Assembly (NCBI GenBank): GCA_020073145.1
Contig: JAIQFS010000006.1
Coordinates: 62,001-126,000, forward strand
Direction of reading: 5' to 3'
Length of the DNA: 64,000 nucleotides
Origin: Terriglobia bacterium
GTDB lineage: Bacteria > Acidobacteriota > Terriglobia > Bryobacterales > Bryobacteraceae
A program made the position numbers and the translations under genes. This document shows, in pieces, positions 19,502 to 28,600 of the stretch (positions are counted from its first letter, which is position 1; each line of letters begins with the position of its first letter). The notes beneath the pieces are model-generated. The model searched no databases. It was not told the DNA's origin and worked only from the letters and a program-made list of their open reading frames with translations.

Positions 19502-20809
19502 CTAGTCCGTGGCGATCTCGTCCTGCTTGGCGAAATACAGGCCGACGGCATGATCGATGTTGGTTTTGGTCATCCGGACAGGCCGGCCTTCGTACTCGCT
19601 GATGGCTTTCACCAGCTTGAAGATATCCATGGGATAACAGGCCCTGAGGGCTTTGGCCCCGGCGGCAAAACAGCGCTCGCGCAGGTATTCCGCGCAGCCG
19701 GCTTCGCTCGGAGCCTGCGCGTTCTGCACAACCCGCTGGAAGATCTGGTCGAAGATCTCCGCGCTGACGTTTTCCACCATCACCTTGGTCTGAATGCGGC
19801 GCAAGAACGCCTCGTCGGCGAGGTCGCGCGGATTCAGGTTGGTGGAGAAAACCACCATGAGCTCGAACGGAACCTGGAACTTCATCCCCGAAGCCAGGGT
19901 CAGATAGTCCACGCGCCGATCCAGCGGCACGATCCAGCGGTTCAGCAGTTCGCGCGGGGTGAGAACCTGGCGGCCAAAGTCGTCAATGATCAGAATGCCG
20001 TTGTTGGCCTTCATTTGGCAGGGCGAGACAAAGACTCGTGTGGTCTCGTCCAGGCGCAGTTCCAGCATGCTCGCCGAAAGCTCGCCACCTACCGTGATGC
20101 ATGGCCGCTCGCACACCACCCAGCGCGGGTCGAGCTGTTCGTCCGCAGAGGGCGCCGCGCGGTGCACCACCGGATCGTACAAGCTGATGATATGGCCATC
20201 CACTTCCACCGCATACGGAACCACCACCGTGTCCTGATAGATCCGCAAAATGCGTTCCGCGATGGAGGTCTTTCCGTTACCGGTGCCGCCGTAGAGAAAC
20301 AGGGACTGGTGTCCGATCAGCGAAGGTCCCAGTTGATCGAGCAAGCCATCGGGCAGGACCAGATCGACGAAGGCCTGGCGGAGGCTCTCGCGGCTGAGCC
20401 GCACCTGGGCCGCCTGCGCCTGCACCACCTGCTGGTATTCCTGAATGCAAACCGGCGCCGGTCCGACATACTGGCACACTTCGTTTCGCGCCGTGGCCTG
20501 GGTGCGGCCTCCCGCCGTGAGCGAGAACGAATAGTCATTCCCCACCATGCCCTTGACTTCCAGCAACTGCTGCTGCCGGAACTGATGGAACAGAGTCTCC
20601 AGTACAGGGAAGGAAAGCTTCAAGGTCTGGTGCAGGGCCGACAGCGTCCCGGAGCCGTGCAGCCAGAGGTATCGGAGAATCAGGTCGGTGACCACGGACC
20701 GCGAGATCCCCAGATCTTCCACGCGATCCGGAATGACGGGCCGGGCGTTCGTTCGGACATCCGGCGGCGGTACGGAGGTCGGGGTGACGGCAACGTTGGA
20801 AGTCATCAT
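19502..20809 (-). CDS. AAA+ ATPase with N-terminal winged-helix-like domain
   Basis: About 435 residues. Residues 25-100 (SVVTDLILRYLWLHGSGTL onward) look like a winged helix; the ATPase domain has Walker A LYGGTGNGKTSIAE, Walker B NNGILIIDDFGRQ, sensor-1-like VVFSTNLNPRDL and an arginine finger candidate in FLRRIQTKVM. Cys-containing CERPCITVGG lies between the Walker motifs. No named family could be assigned; it could be a remodelling ATPase or sensor. Start ATGATG at 20809/20806 is used; upstream codons are Gly/Pro-rich and less protein-like. Confidence 0.75.
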   Translation of the reverse strand: MMTSNVAVTPTSVPPPDVRTNARPVIPDRVEDLGISRSVVTDLILRYLWLHGSGTLSALHQTLKLSFPVLETLFHQFRQQQLLEVKGMVGNDYSFSLTAGGRTQATARNEVCQYVGPAPVCIQEYQQVVQAQAAQVRLSRESLRQAFVDLVLPDGLLDQLGPSLIGHQSLFLYGGTGNGKTSIAERILRIYQDTVVVPYAVEVDGHIISLYDPVVHRAAPSADEQLDPRWVVCERPCITVGGELSASMLELRLDETTRVFVSPCQMKANNGILIIDDFGRQVLTPRELLNRWIVPLDRRVDYLTLASGMKFQVPFELMVVFSTNLNPRDLADEAFLRRIQTKVMVENVSAEIFDQIFQRVVQNAQAPSEAGCAEYLRERCFAAGAKALRACYPMDIFKLVKAISEYEGRPVRMTKTNIDHAVGLYFAKQDEIATD

Positions 20810-21058
20810 AAGGGCGGTCTGTGGCGAGCGCCGCCCTCCGGCTCCAGGGGCGGTCGCCTCTGCACTATACAATGGAGTCCGCCGCACGACCAATACGCCA
20901 TTGGTTAACCTGCATCGGCCCTGCCAACTGGATGTAAGTACTTGCCGCCCCGAGGGTTATCCTCGCTCCCAAGCGGCCGTGTTGGGGCCAAAGCCCAGCC
21001 CTTTCCGGCCCCCCACCCATTCCCGGTCCCGGCGTCAGTACGGGGTTGATCACGAACT

Positions 21059-21898
21059 CTACAGGGAAAAAACGCTGAGGCGCGCGTCCACTTCCGATTT
21101 CACATCCTCAATTGCCCCGGCCAGCCAGGTGCCGGAGCCGCCCGGAATGAACGCCAGGAGTTCTTCGTAGGTCCAAGGTTTGTCAGGAGGAAAGACGGCG
21201 AAGCCGAGCACGTCCGCCAGCCGCCATCCGACTCGGACCAGGCTGGCCAGGCTGGAGGCCTGACTCGGTTCCTGGTGGTGGGTCGCGATGGCTTTGACAA
21301 TCACGTCCGGAAAGTTCCACTCCTCCGCCAGGAGCGCGCCCGCGGCGCAGTGGTCGATCTCGAACAGATCCCGCTCGGTCTCGATCAAGTCAAAACCACA
21401 TTCCACGGAAACTTCCAACATCCGTGTGTACTCCTCCGGGTAAGCGGACATCAGTCCCAGGCTGCCCAGGTTGTGGAGCATCCCGGCGGTGTAGGCACCA
21501 TCGCCGGCCACGTGCGCGGCCTTCGCGCCTGCCTCCGTCAGCATCGCCGTCACCAGGCTGTGGATCCAGATCTTACGGAGCGCCTCGACCCGCATGGCCG
21601 GCTTGACCATCGCATTGAGAGCGATGAGGGTCGCAATGGCCTTGACCCGGTCCAGGCCTAGCAGGCTGACGGCGTGCCGGACGGTGGCGATTTCGCGCGC
21701 CAGACCAAACAGGGCGGAATTGGCGACCCGCAGGATTTCCGCGGTGAAGGTGGGGTCCAGCTTGATGATCTCGCTGATCTGGTGTGCCGCCACGTCGTCG
21801 TTGCTGACCAGTGACAGGACACGGTTGGCGACGGCCGGAAAGGGGGGCAGTAGGCGGAGCGCCCACGGCCGCGCAGGCTTGACCAATAGTTCGGGCAT
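21059..21898 (-). CDS. HDOD domain protein
   Basis: 279 residues. An HDOD domain covers most of the protein: LLPPFPAVANRVLSLVSN, ISEIIKLDPTFTAEILRVAN, TVRHAVSLLGLDRVKAIA and MLHNLGSLGLM. HDOD domains resemble HD hydrolases but usually lack metal ligands and serve as signalling scaffolds. No GGDEF or EAL domain is fused. ATG 21898 follows GGAG at good spacing and is preferred over the upstream ATG at 21931. Confidence 0.85.
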   Translation of the reverse strand: MPELLVKPARPWALRLLPPFPAVANRVLSLVSNDDVAAHQISEIIKLDPTFTAEILRVANSALFGLAREIATVRHAVSLLGLDRVKAIATLIALNAMVKPAMRVEALRKIWIHSLVTAMLTEAGAKAAHVAGDGAYTAGMLHNLGSLGLMSAYPEEYTRMLEVSVECGFDLIETERDLFEIDHCAAGALLAEEWNFPDVIVKAIATHHQEPSQASSLASLVRVGWRLADVLGFAVFPPDKPWTYEELLAFIPGGSGTWLAGAIEDVKSEVDARLSVFSL

Positions 21899-22138
21899 CG
21901 ATTCACTCCATACTCGGCAGCCCGGCAGCAAGCTCGGCGCAAGCCAGCCAGGGCCACTCTCGTTCCTATGCCCCCATCGGCAGACCGCAGCTTTAGGTTT
22001 AGAGGGCGCAAGATCGAGATTCGCAGCGGCTCGAAAACCGCTCCGGCGCGTCAGTAGGTTGTGAGCGCGGCTCGGGTCCGGCGGACGCCGATCCCGCCGG
22101 AGTCGTTGATCCCCATTCGACGGTAAGGCGCCTGTTCG

Positions 22139-22474
22139 TTACCGGCCGGTGGCGGCGCTCCTGGCGCGCCGCAGAACCGCTTCGGTCTCACGCAAAAGGT
22201 CCTTGCTGTGCTCCTGTAAGGCGCGATACTTCCCCGACAGCTCGTGGGATGCATCCTCCACCAGTTCGCCGCTCCGCTCGTACAGATCCTCGCACGTCTC
22301 GACCAGTTCCTTACCTGCGTCGATCAGGTAATCCGCGACTTCTTCCCCCTTGCGGGCGAGTCTCCGGCGAGTGCGCGCGCCGGACGCAGGCGCCAGCAGC
22401 AGCGCGGCCGTCGCGCCAATCGCGGCGCCCAACAGAAAGGAGGCCGCGCGGTCTCCGCCTCTTGCATCGCTCAT
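22139..22474 (-). CDS. YtxH-domain small membrane protein
   Basis: 111 residues. A single N-terminal membrane helix with the glycine/alanine pattern FLLGAAIGATAALLLAPASG, followed by GARTRRRL, is the YtxH signature (PF12732). The rest is a charged amphipathic helix, probably a coiled coil. Members are often stress-induced; mechanism unknown. Stands alone between the HDOD gene and a gene-poor stretch. Confidence 0.78.
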   Translation of the reverse strand: MSDARGGDRAASFLLGAAIGATAALLLAPASGARTRRRLARKGEEVADYLIDAGKELVETCEDLYERSGELVEDASHELSGKYRALQEHSKDLLRETEAVLRRARSAATGR

Positions 22475-22915
22475 ATTCTCTCCTTAAGCCTCATCGAAAA
22501 CGATTTCCCCTCTGAGCTTAACGCGTTTTCGCCCCTGCGGATCGATGGCGCTCTAGCCGACTCCGACGCCCGGTGTTTGGGGGACAAGCCCGTTTGCTGG
22601 CAGTCCGACCAACCCAGGGTCCACACGATTCCCCCAACCCTGAACCTGAGTTGGTCGGGGGCAGGCCAGAACTCCTGATCTTGGGAATTTAGAGCCCGCC
22701 AAGGCCCGAGCAACCGCTCGGATCGGGCGGCCAGCTTTCGGATTTCCGACAACTCACCAGAAATCATTGGTTTCAGGCGGGGTCCCTCCAGCAGGTGGAT
22801 CGTCCTCAATCCGAGTATATTGATGAAGAGCGATACGGCGTAGAATCAGGATGGGAACCAGGCAGAATCACGAGTCCAGTTGAGCGCTCAGACGAAAACG
22901 AGAGGGCAACGCAAA
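22475..22915. other. gene-poor stretch with a nested hairpin
   Basis: No convincing gene. A minus-strand frame of 112 codons (22809 to 22471) ends with an ATGA overlap on the YtxH gene but has no family-like motif and poor codon character; I give it little weight. At 22605-22658 there is a nested dyad: outer CCGACCAAC/GTTGGTCGG and inner CAGGGT/ACCCTG, without a T-run. The AT-richer end near 22805-22850 could hold the promoter of the CapA-like gene. Confidence 0.4.
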
Positions 22916-24166
22916 ATGGCATCGATGTGGAAGACTGGCCGGTTTTTGGCGCTAACAGCGCGCCTCGCCGTTCTTTTCGCAATCGGGTGCATGATGGGCT
23001 CAGCGCAAAAGCGCCCGCCGTCGGTTCCCATCACGATCACCCTGGCGGGGCAGTCGATGATCCGGTCGGATATCCGCGCGACCGCACCGGCGGCGGTACC
23101 GGTGATCCAGGGGCTGCTGAAGGGCGATGTGGTGTTCACCAACTTTGAAGCCGCAGTCGCCGAAAACGGCGAGACGGTCCACGAGGGTAGGGGGTTTCTT
23201 GCTCCCCCTGAAGCGCTCGATGCGCTGACCACTTTTGGTTTTAACGTGTTGTCGCTATCGGGCAACCATGCCTTCGATCTGAAAGTGACCGGCATTCAGA
23301 ACACGATCCGGGAGGCGGACAGCCGGAAGATCGTTCACGCAGGAACTGGCAACAACCTAGCCCAAGCGGCAGCGCCGGGTTATCTGCGCACTCCGAAGGG
23401 TACGATTGCCCTGATCGCGAGCGCGTCAGGCCTGATTACGCCGGGAGCAAGCGCCACGGCCGACCGGCCGGGCGTGAATGAACTCCGCGTCGAAGCGGGA
23501 GACAAGGAAAATGAAGCGACGGTTGATTTACCCGGCGCGCCCGCAAACACCCCGAATCCAGTGGATTCGCAGAGGATCCTTCAGAGCATTCGCGACGCCC
23601 GCGAGCATGCAGACCTCGTGATCGTGTACCAACATAACCACGTTTTCGGCAATCGATCGTTCGCGACGATTTTCACGGAAGGGATGCAGGAACGCCTCGC
23701 CCCGAATGATTGGCTCAAAAAGTGGACCCATGCGGAGGTGGATGCGGGTGCGGACATCGTCGTGATGCATGGCGCGCCGCTGCTGCATGGGGTGGAGATC
23801 TATCGCGGCAAACCCATCTTTTACGATCTGGGCAACTTCATCTACAACGTGCCGCCGACGCTAACGTACATCGACGAACCGATGAATTGGGAGAGCGCGG
23901 TCGCGTACGTCCAGTTTCAGGGGAAGAACCTGCGCTCGATTTCCTTCCGGCCGATCGCGCTGAACAATGTGGGCGAGGGCCAGCCCGATATTCACAACGA
24001 GTACGCCAACAACCAGTTCCTCGATACCCGCGGCTTGCCCTCCCCGGTGACGGGTGCGAGAGCGGGTTACATTCTCCAGCGCCTAGCCGACGCGTCCAAG
24101 CCCTTGGGCACCACGGTTGAAATCGTGGGCGAAGCGGCGGAAATCAAGCTGAAAGCCAGAAATTAG
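22916..24166 (+). CDS. CapA/PGA-type metallophosphatase-like protein, exported
   Basis: 416 residues. A signal-peptide-like N-terminus (about 1-30) precedes a CapA fold (PF09587): ITLAGQSMIRSD, TNFEAAVAEN, LSLSGNHAFDLK, VYQHNHVFGN, VVMHGAPLLHG and IFYDLGNFIYN, where Asn-His and His residues fit metal-site positions of the calcineurin-like superfamily. In capsule operons CapA-type proteins act in poly-gamma-glutamate production, but none of the other cap genes are here. ATG 22916 follows AGAGGG; a TTG at 22880 would add 12 residues. Confidence 0.82.
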   Translation: MASMWKTGRFLALTARLAVLFAIGCMMGSAQKRPPSVPITITLAGQSMIRSDIRATAPAAVPVIQGLLKGDVVFTNFEAAVAENGETVHEGRGFLAPPEALDALTTFGFNVLSLSGNHAFDLKVTGIQNTIREADSRKIVHAGTGNNLAQAAAPGYLRTPKGTIALIASASGLITPGASATADRPGVNELRVEAGDKENEATVDLPGAPANTPNPVDSQRILQSIRDAREHADLVIVYQHNHVFGNRSFATIFTEGMQERLAPNDWLKKWTHAEVDAGADIVVMHGAPLLHGVEIYRGKPIFYDLGNFIYNVPPTLTYIDEPMNWESAVAYVQFQGKNLRSISFRPIALNNVGEGQPDIHNEYANNQFLDTRGLPSPVTGARAGYILQRLADASKPLGTTVEIVGEAAEIKLKARN

Positions 24167-24387
24167 CCCGAATCTTGCATCGGACCGGGTGGCCCAGTCT
24201 TTGATGGGTTGGGGTAGCCTTCCGATGGTAGCTGTTAACGCACCCACTCCTCCTCCAAGAGGGCAGATCCGCGAGTCGCGCGTTACACGGCCAGGGGGAA
24301 ACGTGCGACTCTGTTTCAAACAGAGTTCCTTGTGGTGGACCTGTGATGTCGGCTGCCGGGAAACGGTGGCTCTCAGGCCTGGGAGAT

Positions 24388-25095
24388 ATGGACAATTGGT
24401 TCGCATCGATTTCCACGGAAACGCAGCTTTCATCTGAGGCTGCATACGCATTGCACTCCGACGGGTTTATCGTCCTGCCAGGACCTGTGCCAGGGGCAAG
24501 TCTAGCGGAATTGGCCCATCTGTACGATGAAGCAGTATCCGGTGCGGCCCCAGATGACATAAAGATGGGCAGCACGACGACGCGAGTCAGGGACTTTGTC
24601 AACCGCGACGCGGCATTCGACGAACTGTACCTGTATCCGCCGATGCTTCAGGCATGTTGTCGCGTCATCGGACAGCCCTTCAAACTCAGCACCATGCACG
24701 CAAGGACAGTAAGACCGCGAACCCCCGCACAGCGGCTCCATGCGGACTTTCCCAGCGACGTGCGAGGATGGCCGATGGTCGGCTTCATTCTCATGATCGA
24801 CGACTTCACACCTGAGAATGGCGCGACCTGCTTCGCACTCGGCTCGCAGGGCATGGAAGCGCTACCCGCCTCATTTAGCCTGGTGCAGGCTTGTGGTCCA
24901 TCTGGCTCACTGATTGTGTTCAACGGCTCAGTGTGGCACGGACACGGTCCGAATCTTACAGACACCCCGCGACGCTCGATCCAAGGCGCTTACATTCGTC
25001 GCACCGAACCCTCGGGCGAAACCCTGCCGGCGCGAATGCGGCCGGAAACGCTAGATCGAATTGGTGCACTCGCTAGATACCTCTTGACAGTATGA
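24388..25095 (+). CDS. phytanoyl-CoA dioxygenase (PhyH)-like Fe(II)/2OG oxygenase
   Basis: About 235 residues. The Fe(II) triad is visible as HxD in QRLHADFPSD and a distal His in NGSVWHGHGPNLT; an Arg in TPRRSIQGAYIRR suits 2-oxoglutarate binding. LHSDGFIVLPGPVP is the usual PhyH N-terminal strand. Such enzymes hydroxylate lipids or secondary metabolites. ATG 24388 lies behind GGGAGAT; the ATG at 24343 adds 15 residues. It sits between the CapA-like gene and an O-methyltransferase gene, in a region that looks accessory. Confidence 0.82.
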   Translation: MDNWFASISTETQLSSEAAYALHSDGFIVLPGPVPGASLAELAHLYDEAVSGAAPDDIKMGSTTTRVRDFVNRDAAFDELYLYPPMLQACCRVIGQPFKLSTMHARTVRPRTPAQRLHADFPSDVRGWPMVGFILMIDDFTPENGATCFALGSQGMEALPASFSLVQACGPSGSLIVFNGSVWHGHGPNLTDTPRRSIQGAYIRRTEPSGETLPARMRPETLDRIGALARYLLTV

Positions 25096-25376
25096 ATCTG
25101 CCGGAAGTTCGGGCAGACGTTGGTCCTTCTCAGAATTCGACACGCTAGTTCTCGTCCTGGGCATGGTGACGGTTGTCGCCAGCCCGGACATTGGCTCGGA
25201 ACGGCGCAACCGTCTCCTGCTTTCAGATTCTGGGTTTGGCGAAGAGTCGAGGGGCCGCACAAGACCAACTCCCGTGTGCCGGGCACCGGGCAAACGCGGG
25301 ACTATGGGACCTGCAGTGCGACGGTGGTGAGCAGGACCATATACTGGTCGATGGACCTTAAGCAGTGCAGGGGAAA

Positions 25377-26405
25377 ATGATGTCCGCACACGTTCAACTA
25401 AGTGAGCTACCGCCACCGGTAGCGATGCTCCACATGATCCAGGGATTCTGGGTGTCCCGAGCGCTGTACGTCGCGGCCAAACTTGGCCTTCCCGATCTGC
25501 TGAAGGACGAACCGAAGAGCAGCCGGGATTTGGCGGAGGCTACCGGCACCCACGCGCCCTCACTCTACCGAGTGTTGCGCGCGTTGCACAGTGTTGGTGT
25601 ATTCGCAGAAGACGATCAGGGACGTTTCTTGCTAACGCCGCTTGGCGCCACACTGCGGACCGATGTCCCGGGATCGCTGCGCTACTTTGCGATCGAGGAA
25701 CTCGGAGAGAATCACTACCCCGCTTGGGAGAAAGTCCTGCACAGCGTGAAGACGGGAGAGATCGCCTTCAACCAGGTTTATGGCGCGAGCAAATGGCAGT
25801 ACATGGTAGAGCATTCCGACGAGGCTGCGATCTTTGACGCGGCCATGTCCAGTTTCAGCTCAGTGGTTGCCGCCGCGGTTGCCGCAGCTTATGATTTCTC
25901 CTCGAGCGCGACGGTCGTCGACGTCGGCGGGGGCGATGGCACTCTTCTGACCGCGATTCTCAAGAGGAACCCGGCACTCCGCGGCGTGCTTGCGGATTTG
26001 CCGCATGTGACGGAAAGAGCGCAGGGCCGGCTCCAGACGGAGGGTCTGGCGGAGCGATGCGAGACTGCCGCAGGCAGTTTCTTTGATTCGGCGCCGGCAG
26101 GCGACACCTATGTGCTGAAGTGGATCATTCACGATTGGGATGACCAGCAGTCGGCGGCGATTCTCAAGAACTGCCGGAGTGCCATGGCGGCCGGCGGCAG
26201 GGTCCTGCTGGTGGAAGCGGTAATCCATCCCGGCACGGCTGCATCCTTCAGTAAGTGCATGGACCTCAATATGCTCGTAATGACGGGCGGCCGCGAGCGG
26301 ACCGAGGCGGAATACCGCGCCTTGCTCGATTCGGCCGGTCTCCGGTTAACGCGGGTCATCCCGACCCACACGGAGATGAGCGTCATCGAAGCGGTTCAGG
26401 CTTGA
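25377..26405 (+). CDS. family-2 O-methyltransferase
   Basis: About 342 residues. N-terminal dimerisation winged helix (WVSRALYVAAKLGLPDLL, then LYRVLRALHSVGVF) and C-terminal SAM domain with motif VVDVGGGDGTLLTAIL and LKWIIHDWDDQQSAAIL, where the His-Asp region holds the catalytic base position of this family. It resembles acetylserotonin or polyketide O-methyltransferases. Natural substrate unknown. Start at ATG 25377 or 25380 after AGGGGA. The 280 bases upstream contain only a short TCTGCC/GGCAGA hairpin (25097-25117). Confidence 0.88.
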   Translation: MMSAHVQLSELPPPVAMLHMIQGFWVSRALYVAAKLGLPDLLKDEPKSSRDLAEATGTHAPSLYRVLRALHSVGVFAEDDQGRFLLTPLGATLRTDVPGSLRYFAIEELGENHYPAWEKVLHSVKTGEIAFNQVYGASKWQYMVEHSDEAAIFDAAMSSFSSVVAAAVAAAYDFSSSATVVDVGGGDGTLLTAILKRNPALRGVLADLPHVTERAQGRLQTEGLAERCETAAGSFFDSAPAGDTYVLKWIIHDWDDQQSAAILKNCRSAMAAGGRVLLVEAVIHPGTAASFSKCMDLNMLVMTGGRERTEAEYRALLDSAGLRLTRVIPTHTEMSVIEAVQA

Positions 26406-26584
26406 CGCGCCCCCCGTGGTTAAGCCGCTTTCGAAGTTCGATCAACGAGACGTTTTATGGGACGCAATCCGCACTCCATTCGGCCGCTAACCCAAATCGT
26501 CTGTCCCGGGGACGCATTGGAGCCAACCGCAGACTCCCTCCGACTTTGGGACGGCGATGCGGATCGGATCGCTCCGAAGCCAGA

Positions 26585-27160
26585 TCATGCCCGCCCCACA
26601 AACTCCCCACGCTCCGTCGACACCTTTACGTTTTCACCGGCCTTGATAAACAGTGGAACGCGGATCTCCAGACCGGTCTCCAGCTTGGCTGGCTTGGTCA
26701 CGCTGCCACTCGACGAGTCACCGCGTACCCCTGGTTCTGTTGACGCAACCTTCAGGTCAACGAACGTTGGCAACTCTAAACCGATAGGATTGCCGTTGTA
26801 CTTTAGCAATTCGACCACGGCGCCCTCGACCAGGAAGTCCAGCGCGTTCCCGATCACCTCATCCGCAAGGGTGAGGGTCTCATAGCTCTCCTGGTCCAGG
26901 AAGTGCGAACCATCGTTGTTGCTATACAGATAAGAAGCCGGGACCAACTGGAGATCCGGTTCCTTGAATTTGTCACCCGCCCGGAATGTCTTCTCAAAGA
27001 CGGCGTTCGTGAGAAGGTTGCGGATCTTCAGGCGCACCAGGGTCTGGCCGCCTCGGGCGGTCGGCGTGTTCACCTCAGCTTCCAGGCATGAGAACGGAGT
27101 GTTATCGAGCTCAAATAACGTCCTTCGCTTTACGTTAATCGCATCAATCAAGACGGCCAT
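26585..27160 (-). CDS. efp: translation elongation factor P family protein, EfpL-like loop
   Basis: 191 residues, three OB-like domains. The C-terminal half (IGLELPTFVDLKVASTEPG, ETGLEIRVPLFIKAGENVKV, STERGEFVGRA) is typical of EF-P, which helps ribosomes make proline-proline bonds. The domain I loop that normally reads PGKG, with a modified Lys or Arg, instead reads NTPTARGGQT (about residues 31-40), closely resembling YeiP/EfpL, where an unmodified Arg sits at the tip. No epmA/epmB or earP modification gene is near. The start MAVLIDAINVKRR is normal. Confidence 0.9.
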   Translation of the reverse strand: MAVLIDAINVKRRTLFELDNTPFSCLEAEVNTPTARGGQTLVRLKIRNLLTNAVFEKTFRAGDKFKEPDLQLVPASYLYSNNDGSHFLDQESYETLTLADEVIGNALDFLVEGAVVELLKYNGNPIGLELPTFVDLKVASTEPGVRGDSSSGSVTKPAKLETGLEIRVPLFIKAGENVKVSTERGEFVGRA

Positions 27161-27202
27161 TTGAACAGTTTATCGGATGCAGCCGGCAGCTTGCGGTAAA
27201 GG

Positions 27203-28348
27203 TCAGATCTTCCCGCTGAACATTGCCAGGGCGGTACGAGCGCGCTTGCGCATCATGGATTCGAAGGAAAGCCGCGGGACGTCGATGAGCTTGCGCAGTT
27301 CGGCGGCACGCAGCAAACGTTGGGCCGAGTTGGGTATGCGTGCCGCCGCACGCTCGAAACCTCCCGAGGAGGCGGTGCGCATGCCGGCGATCGCGCGGTA
27401 ATAGCCTTGCTGCCCCTGTACTTTCTGACAGCCGCCCACCAGCGCCGCCAGTACTTCGTGGCTTTCTTCGAGTTGCGCGATCACGCCCCCCCAGTCGTCC
27501 AGAAACGGGCATAGCGGCAGCAGGGTCGCCGGCGAGCGCCGGAGCGCCTTTACGGCACGCAGGGGATAGTGCCGATGGCCTTCGGCCGAGAGCCCGGTGT
27601 GTTGATACACCCGAACGGCGAGGGAGAAGCGGCCGCGCTTCGAGAGATGTTCCATGACCGGCGCAGTGAGCGGGGTGCGCTTCCAGAAACCCATGCCTTG
27701 CGTTAAATCGCCGCGATTGTGCGCCAGGGTCATCGAGAGGCGCAACAGGTCGAGTTCGGCGTCGCGTTCCGCGGCGACCTCAACAAAGACTGCCTGCTCC
27801 CGATCGATCTCGGCCTCGATGGCGGCTTGCGCTTCCTCGGAGGCAGCGGTATCGCCGAGTTCGAGCAGGCGGCCCAGGCCGCCCGCAATGGCGCTCCACT
27901 GTTCCCCGTTGTGGCCGCTCACTCCCCGGACGGCGCGAATCGAGATGCCATCTTCAGTCCAGGCGCGCGAGGCGAGGGCCAACCGCAGCATGGGTCGCAG
28001 TACATCCGGATCGCGTGATTCGCGCCAGACGATGCCGCGGATCTTGGTATCGACATCGGTGGGCACGAACGTCGCTACGGTGGCATGGTGACAGGCCAGG
28101 CAGAAGGCGAAGTAATCTTGCAACTGCTCCTCAGGGCTGAGGTTCGAGCGCAGGATGTTCTCCCAGTTGGCAAGAATGCGGAGAAAGCCGTCGGGCGAGT
28201 GGCCGAGATCGATAAGCCGGGAGGCCTCGCGGGCGGGCAGGCGCAGGGCAAGGAATGGGGCCGTGCTGCGAACCTGCGAGAGGATCGTCTCCGGGGCGAT
28301 CCACTGAGCCCAGGCGTCGCGGCGCGGCTTGATGAAAGGCGCAGACAA
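27203..28348 (-). CDS. conserved-looking hypothetical protein
   Basis: 381 residues, soluble and mostly helical, not recognised. It contains a charged segment (AIEAEIDREQAVFVEVAAE) and several Leu/Ala-rich helices. No signal peptide, membrane helix, or metal-binding motif is clear; FCLACHHATVA contains a CxxCHH-like cluster but lacks an export signal, so haem attachment is unlikely. It lies 40 bases upstream of the EF-P gene on the same strand and could be co-transcribed with it. Confidence 0.65.
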   Translation of the reverse strand: MSAPFIKPRRDAWAQWIAPETILSQVRSTAPFLALRLPAREASRLIDLGHSPDGFLRILANWENILRSNLSPEEQLQDYFAFCLACHHATVATFVPTDVDTKIRGIVWRESRDPDVLRPMLRLALASRAWTEDGISIRAVRGVSGHNGEQWSAIAGGLGRLLELGDTAASEEAQAAIEAEIDREQAVFVEVAAERDAELDLLRLSMTLAHNRGDLTQGMGFWKRTPLTAPVMEHLSKRGRFSLAVRVYQHTGLSAEGHRHYPLRAVKALRRSPATLLPLCPFLDDWGGVIAQLEESHEVLAALVGGCQKVQGQQGYYRAIAGMRTASSGGFERAAARIPNSAQRLLRAAELRKLIDVPRLSFESMMRKRARTALAMFSGKI

Positions 28349-28511
28349 TCCCCCCAGTATGACGCAGTGGCGCAGAGTGGGGACCCCGGAACCGCCAAGG
28401 GAACGGTTCGATGGGGATGCCCCGGCTCTCTGAACTATTCCGGAAGCCTGCCAAAACCACTCCAGAGCGGCGGGCGGGAAGCTGGGGTAAACTCAAAGGA
28501 GCCAAACAGTT

Positions 28512-28600
28512 GCTGGAGTGGCGGAACTGGCAGACGCACGGGACTCAAAATCCCGCATCCTTCACTGGGTATGAGGGTTCGACTCCCTCCTCCAGCACCA
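28512..28600 (+). tRNA. tRNA-Leu (anticodon CAA)
   Basis: Acceptor arms GCTGGAG and CTCCAGC pair perfectly, followed by A and an encoded CCA. The anticodon stem CGGGA/TCCCG encloses CTCAAAA, giving anticodon CAA (Leu, UUG codons). The T-arm is GAGGG-TTCGACT-CCCTC. A long variable arm, as expected for Leu, lies between 28556 and 28572. Confidence 0.97.

Noticed and set aside
27203-28348. CxxCHH-like site as a c-type haem motif
   Set aside because: The protein has no export signal or membrane helix, so haem c attachment is not expected.
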